A DNA stretch of 64,000 nucleotides from Sediminicola sp. (GCA_024643325.1 JAHEND010000010.1:1-64000); one strand, 5' to 3'; positions 37,739 to 49,244 are shown, counted from the stretch's first letter. Program-made: numbers and translations. Notes: generated from the letters alone by a model not told the origin.

Positions 37739-39589
37739 ATGGGTCTAGTGTCTGCTAGGGAGGTGTCTAAAGTATTGGGTTTAAGTCGTTTCGGTCTTTT
37801 GGGTGACGCCTTAGGTGGTTTGTTACTCAGACTCACTAGGATTCAAGCTATTAATAGATTTTACGACAAAAACAAACATCTATCTGGACCAGATTTTTTA
37901 GATGCGGTGATTTCGCATTTTCAAATAGATTTTGAAATACCAGACGAGGATTTTAAAAGACTCCCCAAATCAGGACCTTTTATTACGATATCTAACCATC
38001 CCCTTGGTGCTATTGACGGTGTTTTACTCTTGAAAATAATGCTTCTTTATAGAGAAGATTACAAAATCATGGCTAATTTTTTACTGCAAAGGGTGAAACC
38101 GATGGCGCCGAATATATTTCCAGTAAATCCTTTTGAAAACCATAAAGATGCTCAAAATAGTCTCAAGGGTTTTAAAGAGGCCATGCGCCACTTAAAAGAG
38201 GGGCATGTGCTTGGAATATTTCCTGCAGGTGAAGTTTCTACGGTAAAGGAAGGACAAATCATGGTAGACAAACCTTGGGAGATTCCAGCGTTGAAATTGA
38301 TTCAAAAGGCAGAAGTCCCCGTAGTTCCCATATATTTTCACGCAAAAAATTCAGCTTTATTTTATCGTTTGGCCTCTTGGAGAGATCTTTTCAGAACCGC
38401 TAAACTTCCCTCAGAGCTTAGCTCTCAAAAATACAGACCCATAAAAATTCGCATTGGAGCTCCAATCCCTGTAGCAGTTCAAAAACAGCACTTAGACTTG
38501 GCGTCTTTTACCGATTTGCTGAGGAGAAAAACGTATATGTTGTCTAATGCCTATGAAAGAGAAAGTTTATTGAATCAATTGCCACAAACCTTAAAAAGCG
38601 CGGCAAATTTAAAACTTCCAAAGGCACCAAAAGCCATTGCTAATGCTGTGTCTGCTTCTTTACTAGTTGCAGAAATTGAAGCTATTAAGCAGGCCAATGC
38701 GCAATTGCTCTCGAGTAGAAATTACGAGGTTTACTTGGCCAAGGCCAACACTATCCCCAATATCCTTCAAGAGATTGGTCGCCAACGAGAAGAGACTTTT
38801 AGGGCCATTGGGGAGGGTACAAATAAAGCCATAGATTTAGACGCTTTTGACCACTATTACCACCATCTTTTTTTATGGGACAATGAGGCCCAAAAAATTG
38901 TTGGTGCGTATAGAATGGGATTTGGTTCTGAAATTTATGCTCAGAGAGGCATAGATGGATTTTACCTTCAAGACCTCTTTAGATTTGAGCCTGAACTACA
39001 CGAACTTATGTCACAATCTATTGAAATGGGTCGGGCGTATATTGTTGCAGACTACCAACAAAAACCTATGCCTTTGTTTTTGCTTTGGAAAGGGATTGTT
39101 CATACCACCCTGCGTTTTCCAGAACACAAATACCTTATTGGAGGAGTAAGTATTAGCAACCAGTTTTCCAATTTCTCTAAATCCCTCATGATTGAGTTTA
39201 TGAAGTCTCATTATTGGGATCCATATATAGCCCAGTACATCAGGCCAAAAAAAGCATTTAAAGTAAAATTAAAAGACGCAGACAAGGATTTTGTTTTTGA
39301 CGAAACACAATCTGATCTCAATAAGTTTGACAAGCTCATTGAGGAGGTAGAGCCAGGAAACCTCAGACTTCCAGTTTTGATTAAAAAATACATTAAGCAA
39401 AATGCTAAGGTGATTGCTTTTAATGTAGACCCACTGTTTAATAATGCGGTAGATGGCCTTATGTATATTAAGATATCAGACTTGCCAGAAAGTACTGTAA
39501 AGCCAGTTATGGAGGAGTTTCAAGCAGATCTAGAACGCAAGCTGGCCGCTGGAGTGCCCCCAGAAGATATTAATTTAGATCTTCCTTAG
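37739..39589 (+). CDS. olsF: Bifunctional acyltransferase: PlsC-like N-terminus plus OlsB/GNAT-like C-terminus (OlsF-like)
   Basis: ISNHPLGAIDGVLL and GIFPAGEVST (PlsC-type); REETFRAIGEGTNKAIDLDAFDHYYHHLFLWD (OlsB-type). Confidence 0.7.
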   Translation: MGLVSAREVSKVLGLSRFGLLGDALGGLLLRLTRIQAINRFYDKNKHLSGPDFLDAVISHFQIDFEIPDEDFKRLPKSGPFITISNHPLGAIDGVLLLKIMLLYREDYKIMANFLLQRVKPMAPNIFPVNPFENHKDAQNSLKGFKEAMRHLKEGHVLGIFPAGEVSTVKEGQIMVDKPWEIPALKLIQKAEVPVVPIYFHAKNSALFYRLASWRDLFRTAKLPSELSSQKYRPIKIRIGAPIPVAVQKQHLDLASFTDLLRRKTYMLSNAYERESLLNQLPQTLKSAANLKLPKAPKAIANAVSASLLVAEIEAIKQANAQLLSSRNYEVYLAKANTIPNILQEIGRQREETFRAIGEGTNKAIDLDAFDHYYHHLFLWDNEAQKIVGAYRMGFGSEIYAQRGIDGFYLQDLFRFEPELHELMSQSIEMGRAYIVADYQQKPMPLFLLWKGIVHTTLRFPEHKYLIGGVSISNQFSNFSKSLMIEFMKSHYWDPYIAQYIRPKKAFKVKLKDADKDFVFDETQSDLNKFDKLIEEVEPGNLRLPVLIKKYIKQNAKVIAFNVDPLFNNAVDGLMYIKISDLPESTVKPVMEEFQADLERKLAAGVPPEDINLDLP

Positions 39590-39622
39590 CGTTTGACAAT
39601 CAGATAAGCCAAAGCGTTCAGC

Positions 39623-40570
39623 TTAGCCAGATACGCCAAAGTGTACAGCAATTTTTTCTACTACGGTTTTGGCCAATTTCTCATGACTTTCATGGGTCCA
39701 ACCAGCCACATGAGGGCTAAGAATAACTTTTTTGCTCTCCATTAAATATCGCAGGGCTTCTGGCTTATTGGTGTTGTTTAAAAAACTTTCAAAAGAACTA
39801 GTTTCGTATTCTAATACGTCTAAACCGGCTCCCCTTATTTGTCCTTTTTCAATGGCTTTTACAAGGTCTGCTGTAACAACAGCGCTACCCCGCCCCGTAT
39901 TGAGTAGCCAGAATGGATGTTGAAACCCATTTATAAATTGGGTGTTGACCAGACCTTCGGTTTCTGGGGTTTGGGGCAAATGTAAGCTTACTACAGTAGC
40001 GCGGCTTTGGAGTTCAGAGAGGGATACCTGTGAACAACCTACTAGGGGAGGAATTTTTTTTAAGTCGTGGTAAATAATGTCTAGGTCAAAACCGCGAAGT
40101 TTTTTGGCAAAGGCTTGACCCATATTTCCGAAACCTATAATTCCAACCGTTTGGCCATCTAATTCTATACCCCTATTGCCAGATCTATCCCAAATTCCAT
40201 GTTTTACTTCATAATCTGCAGTGTGTAATTTCTGAAACAAAGAGAGGAGCAAGCCCAAACTGTGTTCTCCAACAGCATTTCTGTTTCCTTCCGGAGCAGC
40301 TGCTAAAAAAATACCCAATTCTGCAGCCGTTGCTAGGTCAATATTCTCCAGACCAGCACCTACCCGTCCTATAAATTTTAGTTTTGTTGCAGCTTTTAAA
40401 AACACGCGGTCTATGGGAAATCTCGAACGAAGGATCAGGCCGTCGTATTGGGAGATGATTTTCAAAACAGCCTCTTTTGAGGCCGTATATTGCTCGTGAT
40501 TTTCAAAGCCTAAAGCAGCCAAACCCTCTATGAGGCAAGGATGATTGGTGTCTATATGCAGTACTTTCAT
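39623..40570 (-). CDS. D-2-hydroxyacid dehydrogenase (phosphoglycerate dehydrogenase-like)
   Basis: GRVGAGLENIDLATAAELGI; GIIGFGNMGQAFAKKL; LNTGRGSAVVTADLVKAIEKGQIRGAGLDVLEYE. Confidence 0.9.
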   Translation of the reverse strand: MKVLHIDTNHPCLIEGLAALGFENHEQYTASKEAVLKIISQYDGLILRSRFPIDRVFLKAATKLKFIGRVGAGLENIDLATAAELGIFLAAAPEGNRNAVGEHSLGLLLSLFQKLHTADYEVKHGIWDRSGNRGIELDGQTVGIIGFGNMGQAFAKKLRGFDLDIIYHDLKKIPPLVGCSQVSLSELQSRATVVSLHLPQTPETEGLVNTQFINGFQHPFWLLNTGRGSAVVTADLVKAIEKGQIRGAGLDVLEYETSSFESFLNNTNKPEALRYLMESKKVILSPHVAGWTHESHEKLAKTVVEKIAVHFGVSG

Positions 40571-40579
40571 CGGGTGATA

Positions 40580-41932
40580 TTAAAAACCAAGAATGGCTTT
40601 GGCAATGCTAAAGTATATTAGGATTCCAAATATGTCATTGGAAGTGGTGATAAATGGTCCAGTGGCAATGGCTGGATCAATCCCTCTTTTGTGTAAAAAT
40701 AATGGTGTAAAGGTACCAATGACTCCTGCGGCAACGGTTACGGTGACTAGTGAAATGGCAATAGCGATGGAGGTGCGTAAATCTCCTTTCCAAAACCAGG
40801 TAAACAACAACAGTATTATGGCCAAGATAGTTCCGTTTAAGAGCGCCAAGAGCATTTCTTTAAAGACCCTTTGGCCTATACTGCCCTTAACGTCATCATT
40901 GGCAATACCTTGTACCACAATCGCAGAAGATTGCACCCCAACATTACCCGCCATAGCGGCAATGAGTGGAGTAAAGAAAAATAAGATGGCGTACTTTTGA
41001 ATCAAAGTTTCAAAGCCACCCATTATAGCTGCCGCTCCTACACCTCCTATGAGGCCTAGGAACAACCAAGGAATTCTCGCTTTGGTGAGTTCCCAAATAC
41101 TGTCGTCTGCTTCTACGTCATTAGAAATACCTGCAGCTAATTGATAATCTTTCTCTGCTTCTTCTCGAATCACATCTACAATATCATCAATGGTAATTCG
41201 GCCCACTAAACGTCCTAATTCATCGATCACGGGAATGGCTTCTAAATCGTACTTAGACATGATTTTAGCCACTTCTTCTGTGCTTTCATTTACAGATACA
41301 GCGTCTACTTTTGAGATATAGACGTCTTTAATGGGTTGTTTTGTAGAGGTAGTGAGCAAATCTTTTAATGATAAACGACCTACCAATTTGTCTTCTGCGT
41401 CTACCACATAAATGGAGTGGACCCTAGTGACATTTTCTGCTTGGGCACGCATTTCTTTGACACAGGTCAAGACATTCCAGTTTTCATTTACTTTCACGAG
41501 CTCTTTGGCCATAAGACCCCCAGCAGTGTCTTCGTCATAGCGTAAAAGGTCTACAATGTCTTTTGCGTGATCCCTGTCTTCAATGGCAGAAATAACCTTT
41601 CCGATCATTTCGGTAGGAAGTTCTGCTACAATGTCTGCAGCGTCATCTGTGTCCAGTTCATCTAATTCTTCTGCAATTTCTTTTGCAGAGAGATTTGCTA
41701 GAATAGATTCTCTCATGTCCTCATCTAACTCAGTTAGAATATCTGAGGTTTTTTCAGAATCCAATAATTTAATCAGGTAGGTAGCTTCCTCTGAATTGAG
41801 CTCATTGACAATTTCTGCCACATCTGCAAAGTGAATATCCAAGAGCAAGGCTTTCAATGCCTTATTGTCCTTATTGGCAATAAGTACTGCGATCTCTTCT
41901 AAAAGTTCTGTGGTGAGTTTAAAGGGTGTCAT
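40580..41932 (-). CDS. mgtE: Magnesium transporter MgtE
   Basis: Repeated MgtE-N helices, two CBS domains, C-terminal TM region [16 protein letters not shown]. Confidence 0.95.
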   Translation of the reverse strand: MTPFKLTTELLEEIAVLIANKDNKALKALLLDIHFADVAEIVNELNSEEATYLIKLLDSEKTSDILTELDEDMRESILANLSAKEIAEELDELDTDDAADIVAELPTEMIGKVISAIEDRDHAKDIVDLLRYDEDTAGGLMAKELVKVNENWNVLTCVKEMRAQAENVTRVHSIYVVDAEDKLVGRLSLKDLLTTSTKQPIKDVYISKVDAVSVNESTEEVAKIMSKYDLEAIPVIDELGRLVGRITIDDIVDVIREEAEKDYQLAAGISNDVEADDSIWELTKARIPWLFLGLIGGVGAAAIMGGFETLIQKYAILFFFTPLIAAMAGNVGVQSSAIVVQGIANDDVKGSIGQRVFKEMLLALLNGTILAIILLLFTWFWKGDLRTSIAIAISLVTVTVAAGVIGTFTPLFLHKRGIDPAIATGPFITTSNDIFGILIYFSIAKAILGF

Positions 41933-42779
41933 GGGCTATTTTCTTTGTCAGTGCAATAAAGTCTGCAACAGAAATTTGTTCGGGTCTTTTATCAAAGATA
42001 GCATCTTTGATTAGATTCTCAGAAAGTTGTAAAGTTTTTAAACTGTTTCTAAGGGTCTTTCTTCTTTGGTTAAAAGCGGCTTTAACAACCGTTTTTAATA
42101 GCGTTTCAGAACAATCAATGGTGAGATTGTCTTTTCGGGTGAGTCTTAAAACACCCGATTGAACTTTTGGTGGCGGGTTAAATACTTCAGGATGTACGGT
42201 GAATAAGTATTCTGCTTCGTAGAAAGCCTGTACTAAAACAGAGAGTATTCCGTAAGCTTTACTACCCTCTTTTTCACAGATTCGCTGGGCCACTTCTTTT
42301 TGAAACATTCCTGTGAATTCAGGGACTCTATCCTTGTATTCAAGCAATTTAAACACAATTTGGGTGGAAATGTTATAAGGGAAATTTCCAGTGATACCAA
42401 AGGGAGCACCATTAAAAAGGAGGCTTAGGTCTTCTTTTAGAAAGTCTGCATACCTGACCTCAAATGTTTTATTACGCTGAAGTAACTTGAGGTGGTTAAT
42501 CTCAAAGTCAGTTTTTAGGTATTCTATAGACTCTCTATCTAAGTCTAAGGCCAATAGATTAATGTCTTGCTCTAGAAGGTATTGGGTAAGTACTCCTGTT
42601 CCTGGTCCAATTTCAATGACATTGTCATAACCATTGAGCAAGAGGGTTTCTGCTATTTTTCTAGCGACTTCCTGATCCTTTAAAAAGTGTTGCCCAAGGT
42701 GTTTTTTTGCCCTAACCGCACTTGATTCTTCTTCTTTATCCCAATTCTGGTACTTTCCAACTTTTTTGTGTTTTCCCAT
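41919..42779 (-). CDS. rsmA: 16S rRNA (adenine1518-N6/1519-N6)-dimethyltransferase
   Basis: [55 protein letters not shown]. Confidence 0.96.
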   Translation of the reverse strand: MGKHKKVGKYQNWDKEEESSAVRAKKHLGQHFLKDQEVARKIAETLLLNGYDNVIEIGPGTGVLTQYLLEQDINLLALDLDRESIEYLKTDFEINHLKLLQRNKTFEVRYADFLKEDLSLLFNGAPFGITGNFPYNISTQIVFKLLEYKDRVPEFTGMFQKEVAQRICEKEGSKAYGILSVLVQAFYEAEYLFTVHPEVFNPPPKVQSGVLRLTRKDNLTIDCSETLLKTVVKAAFNQRRKTLRNSLKTLQLSENLIKDAIFDKRPEQISVADFIALTKKIAHDTL

Positions 42780-42798
42780 GGGAATAAAATGCTAAGGG

Positions 42799-43110
42799 TT
42801 AATATTGTCCAATTATTTTAAGCGGTGTTTTGAAACTGAGCACTTCATTACCGAATTTTTTCATTAGTTGTGCTTCTAAGTCTGCAGCCTGCCTTTCGTA
42901 AAGGCCATTGATAATGGCTTTGTGGTCTGTAGTGTATTGTACGGTATAAGTTACCCCTCCCATTGACTCTTCTACCATGACTTTGGTGAGGGTAGCGGTT
43001 TTAAAATATTCTCCTTTGAGTAGGGTAGGGATGTGTTCTTCTTGCATCCAATGCAGCCATTCTGCTTCTTGTGCCTCGTCTAAATGTGTTGTAACGTTAA
43101 ATAAAAACAT
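42799..43110 (-). CDS. DUF4286 family protein
   Basis: MFLFNVTTHLDEAQEAEWLHWMQEEHIPTLL. Confidence 0.8.
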   Translation of the reverse strand: MFLFNVTTHLDEAQEAEWLHWMQEEHIPTLLKGEYFKTATLTKVMVEESMGGVTYTVQYTTDHKAIINGLYERQAADLEAQLMKKFGNEVLSFKTPLKIIGQY

Positions 43111-43113
43111 AGG

Positions 43114-44385
43114 TTATGAGATCATGTCAAAGCCAGTATATGGCTGTAAGACTTTTGGTATTTTAATGCCATCTGGTGTTTGGCAGTTTTCTAAAATTCC
43201 TGCCAATACTCTTGGTAAGGCCAAGGCGCTACCGTTTAGGGTATGCGCTAAGACGCTTTTTCCAGTGGCGTCTTTAAAACGAAGTTTTAAGCGATTGGCC
43301 TGGAAGGTTTCGAAGTTAGACACAGAAGATATTTCCAACCACCTGTCTTGGGCGGTAGAAAATAACTCAAAATCAAAGGTCAAGGCTGAGGTAAAACCGA
43401 GGTCTCCACCACATAGCTTGAGTATTCTGTATGGAATTTCTAATTCCTGAAGAATATCTTTTACATGTTGGACCATGCCATCTAGGGCTTCGTATGAAGC
43501 TTCTGGATGGGAGACCTGTACGATCTCTACTTTGTCGAACTGGTGAAGTCTATTAAGTCCTCTCACATGAGCACCATAACTACCTGCTTCTCTTCTAAAA
43601 CAAGGAGTGTATGCGGTGTATTTTACAGGAAAATCACTTTCTGATAGGACCACATCTCTAAAAATATTGGTCACAGGAACCTCTGCAGTAGGGATGAGGT
43701 ATAGTTTGTCTTCTGGCATGTAATACATCTGCCCTTCTTTGTCTGGCAATTGCCCCGTTCCATAACCAGATGCCTCATTAACCACTAGTGGTGGTTGAAT
43801 TTCGGTGTATCCGGCTGCGGTATTTTTATCTAAAAAATAGGCGATTAATGCTCTTTGTAATTTGGCGCCTTTGCCTTTATACACAGGGAATCCTGCTCCT
43901 GCAATTTTAACCCCTAATTCAAAGTCAATCAGGTCGTATTTTTTAGCTAACTCCCAGTGGGGAAGGGCGTCTTTGTGTAATGTAGGAATGTCTCCTGCTC
44001 TAAAAATTTCTTCGTTGTCTTCTTCGCTTTTACCAGCAGGCACCGAATCATGTGGTACATTGGGCAGCGAGTACAATAAATCTTGTAAGGTTTCGCTAAC
44101 CTCTGCTAAAGTAGCCTGAAGTGTTTTGCTCGCTTCTTTAAGTGAGGCACTTTCTTCTTTGAGTGCTTGTGCCTCTGCTGCTTGACCAGATTTAAACAGT
44201 CCACCAATTTCTTTAGCCAACTGATTGGCCCTAGCTAGATTTTCATCTAAGGAGGTTTGGGTAGCCCTTCTCAGTTGGTCTGCCTCTAAAATTTTAGATA
44301 CAATTGGAGCGGCGTCTATTTGGCGTTTTTTTAGTGCGGTAATTATAGCGTCTTCTTGGGCTCTTATGGCTTGAATCTGCAACAT
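43114..44385 (-). CDS. serS: Seryl-tRNA synthetase
   Basis: Coiled-coil N-terminus, TPCFRREAGSYGAHVRGLNRLHQFDKVE, ISSVSNFETFQANRLKLRF, NGSALALPRVLAGILEN. Confidence 0.97.
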   Translation of the reverse strand: MLQIQAIRAQEDAIITALKKRQIDAAPIVSKILEADQLRRATQTSLDENLARANQLAKEIGGLFKSGQAAEAQALKEESASLKEASKTLQATLAEVSETLQDLLYSLPNVPHDSVPAGKSEEDNEEIFRAGDIPTLHKDALPHWELAKKYDLIDFELGVKIAGAGFPVYKGKGAKLQRALIAYFLDKNTAAGYTEIQPPLVVNEASGYGTGQLPDKEGQMYYMPEDKLYLIPTAEVPVTNIFRDVVLSESDFPVKYTAYTPCFRREAGSYGAHVRGLNRLHQFDKVEIVQVSHPEASYEALDGMVQHVKDILQELEIPYRILKLCGGDLGFTSALTFDFELFSTAQDRWLEISSVSNFETFQANRLKLRFKDATGKSVLAHTLNGSALALPRVLAGILENCQTPDGIKIPKVLQPYTGFDMIS

Positions 44386-44440
44386 AAAGTATGAATTTTT
44401 ATAAAGTGTAAAGGTAGTAGAATAGGGGGAATTTTAAAGG

Positions 44441-45397
44441 TTACTTTTGGCTTTTGTACGTAGCAACTATTTTCAAGGCCTTGGATTGGTCTTTTTTGAG
44501 CTGTGAACGGAGTGCTTCTAAGGAGTCAAATTTAATCTCATCCCTTAACCATTCAATAAAGGAAACGTTTATTTCCTGATCGTAAAGGTCTTTGTTGAAA
44601 TGAAAAAAATGTACTTCTATTTTCGGAAATACAGATTCAGATACATGAAGCGTGACTGTTGGGTTTTGGCCAATATTAAGCATTCCAAATACCTCCTGAC
44701 CGTCCAAATAGCTTTTAATGACGTAGACCCCTTGCTTTGGAATGAGTTTATAGGTATAAGAGGGTTTTATATTTGCAGTAGGAAATCCTAGGGTGCGCCC
44801 AATTTGCCTACCTGAAATGACTTTCCCGCTTAGACCAAATGCACTACCAAGAAATTTATTCGCTTTTTTTACTTGACCTTCTTCTAGTGCCTTCCTGATT
44901 TTAGTAGAACTTACTGCTACTGCTTCTATGGCTTGTGCAGATATTTCTGCTACCTCAAAATTGTATTGTTTCCCAAAATTTTTAAGGTCCTCTATGTTGG
45001 CGTTTCTATTTCTACCAAACCTGTGGTCATAGCCAATCAGCACACTTTTAGCATGTAGCCCCTGGACTAAAATGTCCGATACAAAAGTCTCTGCACTCAT
45101 TCTGGAGAAGCTTTTAGTAAATGGATAAACCACAAAATAGTCTACGCCAAGTGCTTCTAATTTGGCCGCTTTTTCTTCAAGAGTGTCTAAAAGTTTAATC
45201 CCACTGTCTTGGTGTAAAACAATTCTAGGATGCGGATAAAAACTCAATACTACTGAGGGTATTTCTAATATTTTAGCCTTTTGAACCAATTGTTTTATGA
45301 TTTGAGTATGGCCTAAATGAACCCCATCAAAAGTCCCTATAGTCACGGCTGTTTTTATAGAGGCATTTAGTTGCGGTAAGGAATGGGTGGTAATCAC
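44441..45397 (-). CDS. ribF: Bifunctional riboflavin kinase/FAD synthetase
   Basis: AVTIGTFDGVHLGHTQII; IGYDHRFGRNR; SGRQIGRTLGFPTANI. Confidence 0.95.
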   Translation of the reverse strand: MITTHSLPQLNASIKTAVTIGTFDGVHLGHTQIIKQLVQKAKILEIPSVVLSFYPHPRIVLHQDSGIKLLDTLEEKAAKLEALGVDYFVVYPFTKSFSRMSAETFVSDILVQGLHAKSVLIGYDHRFGRNRNANIEDLKNFGKQYNFEVAEISAQAIEAVAVSSTKIRKALEEGQVKKANKFLGSAFGLSGKVISGRQIGRTLGFPTANIKPSYTYKLIPKQGVYVIKSYLDGQEVFGMLNIGQNPTVTLHVSESVFPKIEVHFFHFNKDLYDQEINVSFIEWLRDEIKFDSLEALRSQLKKDQSKALKIVATYKSQK

Positions 45398-45446
45398 GTT
45401 AGTTTTATAATAAAATACTGTATTTTTATAGAATATATATCCCTAT

Positions 45447-48400
45447 ATGTGTTCAAAATTACGGCTTGTTTTTTCATTATGCCTACTTTTTTTAGTCTTT
45501 TCTGTTCAAGCACAGCAAAGCTATTGGTCTCCTGCTAAAGCACCCCCACTACAGAGGGGATTTGGCGCTAAATCCCCTCAGGATAAAGTATTTTACGAAT
45601 TGGATGAGGAGGGATTTATCAAAGCCCTTCAAAAATCGGTAAATACGAATAGCCCCCTATACTTCCCAAATGAAAATGGTGTTTTAGAGCCTTATTCGAT
45701 CAGTGATTACGCGTCACTCTCAGAGGGCCTTAAGCTTAAATATCCGGGTATTCGCTCATTTAAAGGGGAGGGTGCTTTCGGTTCAATGGTATTTTTCTCC
45801 TTTTCTAAAGGCCTAAACACCCAATTGTCGGCTACCATTACAAGTCCTAATTCTGCGGGGTTCACTTTTTTAGAAAAGATAAGAAACACAGGTCAATACG
45901 TGTTTTATACTACTAAGGATTCTGAAAATCAGGATTTTATATGCAGTACTTTTGAGGAAGAAACAGCGGAGAGTATAAGGGCATCGGCCGGAAGTATGAC
46001 GGCCAGATCTAGCGGGGCAAAAGCCTCAAATGTAGCGGCAAAAACAACGGTAAAAACATACCGGCTTGCGGTAGCCGCCTCTGGAGAATACACCCAGTAT
46101 CACGGTGGAACGCTAGAAGGTGCTTTAACGGCAATTAATGCTACTGTAACCAGAATTAATGCAGTGTTCGGTAGGGATTTAGGGGTGCAGCTTTCTTTGG
46201 TTGCCAGTACGACCAATGTCATTTATACCGACCCTGAAACAGATCCATTTGGGTCAGATTTAAACAATGAAATTCAAACGACATTAACCGCTAATATTGG
46301 GGAGGCAAATTACGATATAGGACATCTTTTTCACCAAGACAATAACAATGGTAACGCTGGTTTTGTTGGGGCGGTTTGCCAGGACAACAAAAAGGGGAGT
46401 GGTTTTTCTTCTGGACAGTTTCCCGAGGGCGACACCTTTGATATTGATTTTGTGGGCCATGAAATAGGACATCAATTTGGGGCCAATCACACCTGGTCGT
46501 ATGAATCGGAGGGAACGAATGTTCAAGTAGAACCTGGAAGTGGTAGCACCATTATGTCTTACGCAGGAATTGTTTCTGGAGAAAACGTGGCCACTAATGC
46601 CTCGGATTATTTCCATGGGGTGAGTATCCTTCAAATTTTAAATTATCTTGACACTTACGCTTGTGAGAGCAATGAATTGAGTACTAACGACGCACCTATT
46701 TTAGAAGCTTTAAATGATTATAAGCTCCCCTTAGGTACGCCATTTTTACTCGAAGCGAAGGCTTCAGACCCTAATACAGAAGACGTTCTTTCTTACGCTT
46801 GGGAACAAGCAGATAATGGGGTGGTTAGTGCAGCAATTTTTGGCCCTCAAAACCCTGTAGGAGCTGCTTTTAGGTCATTGCCTCCAACGACTTCTCCCCA
46901 AAGATATTTTCCTAAATTGATTAATATAGCAGCGAATAAATTAACCACAGATACTCCCTCTTTAACGCAGTGGGAGACCTTGGCATCCATCCCTAGGGAC
47001 TATAATTTTCATGTTACCGTGAGGGACAACGCAAGTGAGGGTGCTGGAATAAAAATGGGTAGTACCCTTTTGAAAGTTCAGTCTAATGTGGGCCCTTTCT
47101 TTATTCTTTCTCAAGACAGTCTACAAAGCTATAGCGGTGGGCAACCTATAACAGTTCTCTGGGAAGTAGCTAGAACCAATGGCCCTGAACTGAATACCAA
47201 AACACTCAAAGCATTACTTTCATTAGACGGCGGACTAAGCTTTTCTAAGACCTTGGCCACTGGAATCCCTAACAATGGGCACTATAATTTGGTGCTTCCA
47301 AATACCAATGCAACCAACGCGCGCCTCATGCTTAAAGCAGAGAACAATCCATTTTTTGCTGTAAATACAGCAGATTTTGAAATAACTCAGGCTCCATTGG
47401 CCTTGGTGTTTAATCCAACATTCGTCTCCTTATGCCCAGAGTCTTCAGTAAGCTTGTCTGGTGTGATTGAATACGAGTCAACTGCTGAGGCTGCTGAAAT
47501 ATCGTTTTTAAACCTTCCTTCAGGTCTTTCAGCGACCCCCACTTTAGGCACTCTGTCCAATACACAAACACTTGGCATTACGTTTAGTGCAGCTAAGGAA
47601 GTAGTTGCGGGTACTTACTCCATTACTGCATTAGTAGAGAGTAGTTCCGGGAGTAACAGTTTAGATTTCAGCATCACTATTTTACCAGACACACTAGACG
47701 CTCCTACACTATTAAGCCCATCTTCAGGAAACACTGCTGTTTTTTTAGACACTACCCTAAGGTGGTCTGCAGTTAATGGGGCAAGCACCTATAGAGTAGA
47801 AGTTTCTGAAACAACTGATTTTGACACACTTTATTACAGCAATTCCACCTCTTTTACTCAGGATTATTTGGTAGACTTGGCACCAGACACAACTTATTTT
47901 TGGAGGGTAATAGCTTTAAATGACTGTGGTGGAAATATCCCGTCAGAAGTGAATAGTTTTACGACTAGGCCAGAGAATACCCAGGTTAAATCTGCAGATT
48001 TGCTTCCGATTACTATTGGTAGTAACAATCCCAATACCATTAATGCTAGTATTGAGATTAAGGAAGATTTGCCGCTTGCCTCTTTAGAAGTTTCATTAGA
48101 TATTGCCCACTCATACCTTTCAGACCTTGTTGTAAAGCTATATGCTCCTTCAGGAAAAGTATCCGTTTTAATTGCCAATTCCTGCGGGCAAGGGGAAAAT
48201 TTGGTCGCTACCTTCTCAGACGCAGCCCCTGTTTTTAACTGTGCTAATGATCCTGCTATAAGTGGTTTTGTAAGGCCTTTGGGAAGTTTTGAGATTTTTA
48301 GGGAAGATTCCATTAAGGGAATCTGGCGCCTTGAAATTGAAGATGTGGCGGAGGCAGACGGAGGTGCTTTGAATCTTTTTGAGATGAAAATAACTGCAGC

Positions 48401-49244
48401 GGGTACTTTTAGGCCAGACGCAGATAATGATGGTGTTTATGACGACGGTGCAGACCAATGTCTCAACACCCCAGCTGGTGCTGAGGTAGACACCAAAGGT
48501 TGCGCTGTGTACCGCTTAGACCCTCAAAACTTTAGGGTGTCTCTTAAGAGTCAATCCTGTTTAAATGTTTCAGATGGATCTATAGAAGTGAATGTAGCAC
48601 AGGTAATGGATTATGTGGTTTACGTTAAAAATGCCTCAGGAGCTCAAATTAACCAAGCTTCATTCACAAGCTTTTTGTCCCTGGAAAATATGACAGCAGG
48701 CAACTACACCCTTTGCTTTGAGGGGACTAAAGCTGGAATCACTTATGAACAACAATGTTTTGAAGTGCGCATTGGCGCTCCAGAGCCACTGGCGGTGACC
48801 ACTTCGGTATCTTATGACAATGGGGGATCTTTATCTGTGAATTTGTCAGGTAGCAGTCGCTACATTGTAAGCTTAAATGATCAGTCTTTTACACAAGAAC
48901 AGTCCGAATTAACCCTGGCATTAAAGCCAGGAATTAACAGCCTTAAAATTGTGACAGGTTTGGATTGCCAGGGTGTTTATGAGGAGCAAATTTTTTATAC
49001 TCCCAAACCTTTGGTGTACCCAAATCCATTAAAGGAAATGCTTTATATACAGGCGGCTGTATTTGAAAAGCCCGAAATGGAAGTTCAAATTTTCACCCTT
49101 TCAGGTGCCGCTTTAGCAACCTATAATACCATTGCTACCCAAACACCCTGGCGTTTAGATACTTCGCTTTGGGATCCTGGCGTTTATATTGTTCGAATTG
49201 AGTTAGATGGCACCACCACCTCTTATAAAGTTTTAAAAGAATGA
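45447..49244 (+). CDS. Reprolysin-like (M12B) metalloprotease with FnIII, P/proprotein-convertase, TSP3 and T9SS type A sorting domains
   Basis: HEIGHQFGANHTW; SYLSDLVVKLYAPSGKVSVLI...GIWRLEIEDVAEADGGALNLFEMKI; DADNDGVYDDGADQC; C-term VYPNPLKEMLYIQ...GVYIVRIELDGTTTSYKVLKE. Confidence 0.9.
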   Translation: MCSKLRLVFSLCLLFLVFSVQAQQSYWSPAKAPPLQRGFGAKSPQDKVFYELDEEGFIKALQKSVNTNSPLYFPNENGVLEPYSISDYASLSEGLKLKYPGIRSFKGEGAFGSMVFFSFSKGLNTQLSATITSPNSAGFTFLEKIRNTGQYVFYTTKDSENQDFICSTFEEETAESIRASAGSMTARSSGAKASNVAAKTTVKTYRLAVAASGEYTQYHGGTLEGALTAINATVTRINAVFGRDLGVQLSLVASTTNVIYTDPETDPFGSDLNNEIQTTLTANIGEANYDIGHLFHQDNNNGNAGFVGAVCQDNKKGSGFSSGQFPEGDTFDIDFVGHEIGHQFGANHTWSYESEGTNVQVEPGSGSTIMSYAGIVSGENVATNASDYFHGVSILQILNYLDTYACESNELSTNDAPILEALNDYKLPLGTPFLLEAKASDPNTEDVLSYAWEQADNGVVSAAIFGPQNPVGAAFRSLPPTTSPQRYFPKLINIAANKLTTDTPSLTQWETLASIPRDYNFHVTVRDNASEGAGIKMGSTLLKVQSNVGPFFILSQDSLQSYSGGQPITVLWEVARTNGPELNTKTLKALLSLDGGLSFSKTLATGIPNNGHYNLVLPNTNATNARLMLKAENNPFFAVNTADFEITQAPLALVFNPTFVSLCPESSVSLSGVIEYESTAEAAEISFLNLPSGLSATPTLGTLSNTQTLGITFSAAKEVVAGTYSITALVESSSGSNSLDFSITILPDTLDAPTLLSPSSGNTAVFLDTTLRWSAVNGASTYRVEVSETTDFDTLYYSNSTSFTQDYLVDLAPDTTYFWRVIALNDCGGNIPSEVNSFTTRPENTQVKSADLLPITIGSNNPNTINASIEIKEDLPLASLEVSLDIAHSYLSDLVVKLYAPSGKVSVLIANSCGQGENLVATFSDAAPVFNCANDPAISGFVRPLGSFEIFREDSIKGIWRLEIEDVAEADGGALNLFEMKITAAGTFRPDADNDGVYDDGADQCLNTPAGAEVDTKGCAVYRLDPQNFRVSLKSQSCLNVSDGSIEVNVAQVMDYVVYVKNASGAQINQASFTSFLSLENMTAGNYTLCFEGTKAGITYEQQCFEVRIGAPEPLAVTTSVSYDNGGSLSVNLSGSSRYIVSLNDQSFTQEQSELTLALKPGINSLKIVTGLDCQGVYEEQIFYTPKPLVYPNPLKEMLYIQAAVFEKPEMEVQIFTLSGAALATYNTIATQTPWRLDTSLWDPGVYIVRIELDGTTTSYKVLKE

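Noticed and set aside
40593-41000. 135-aa + strand ORF
   Set aside because: Antisense shadow of mgtE transmembrane region.
48216-48458. ORFs antisense to the M12B metalloprotease (also 47894..48313, 46284..46634)
   Set aside because: Opposite-strand shadows of a confidently assigned gene.
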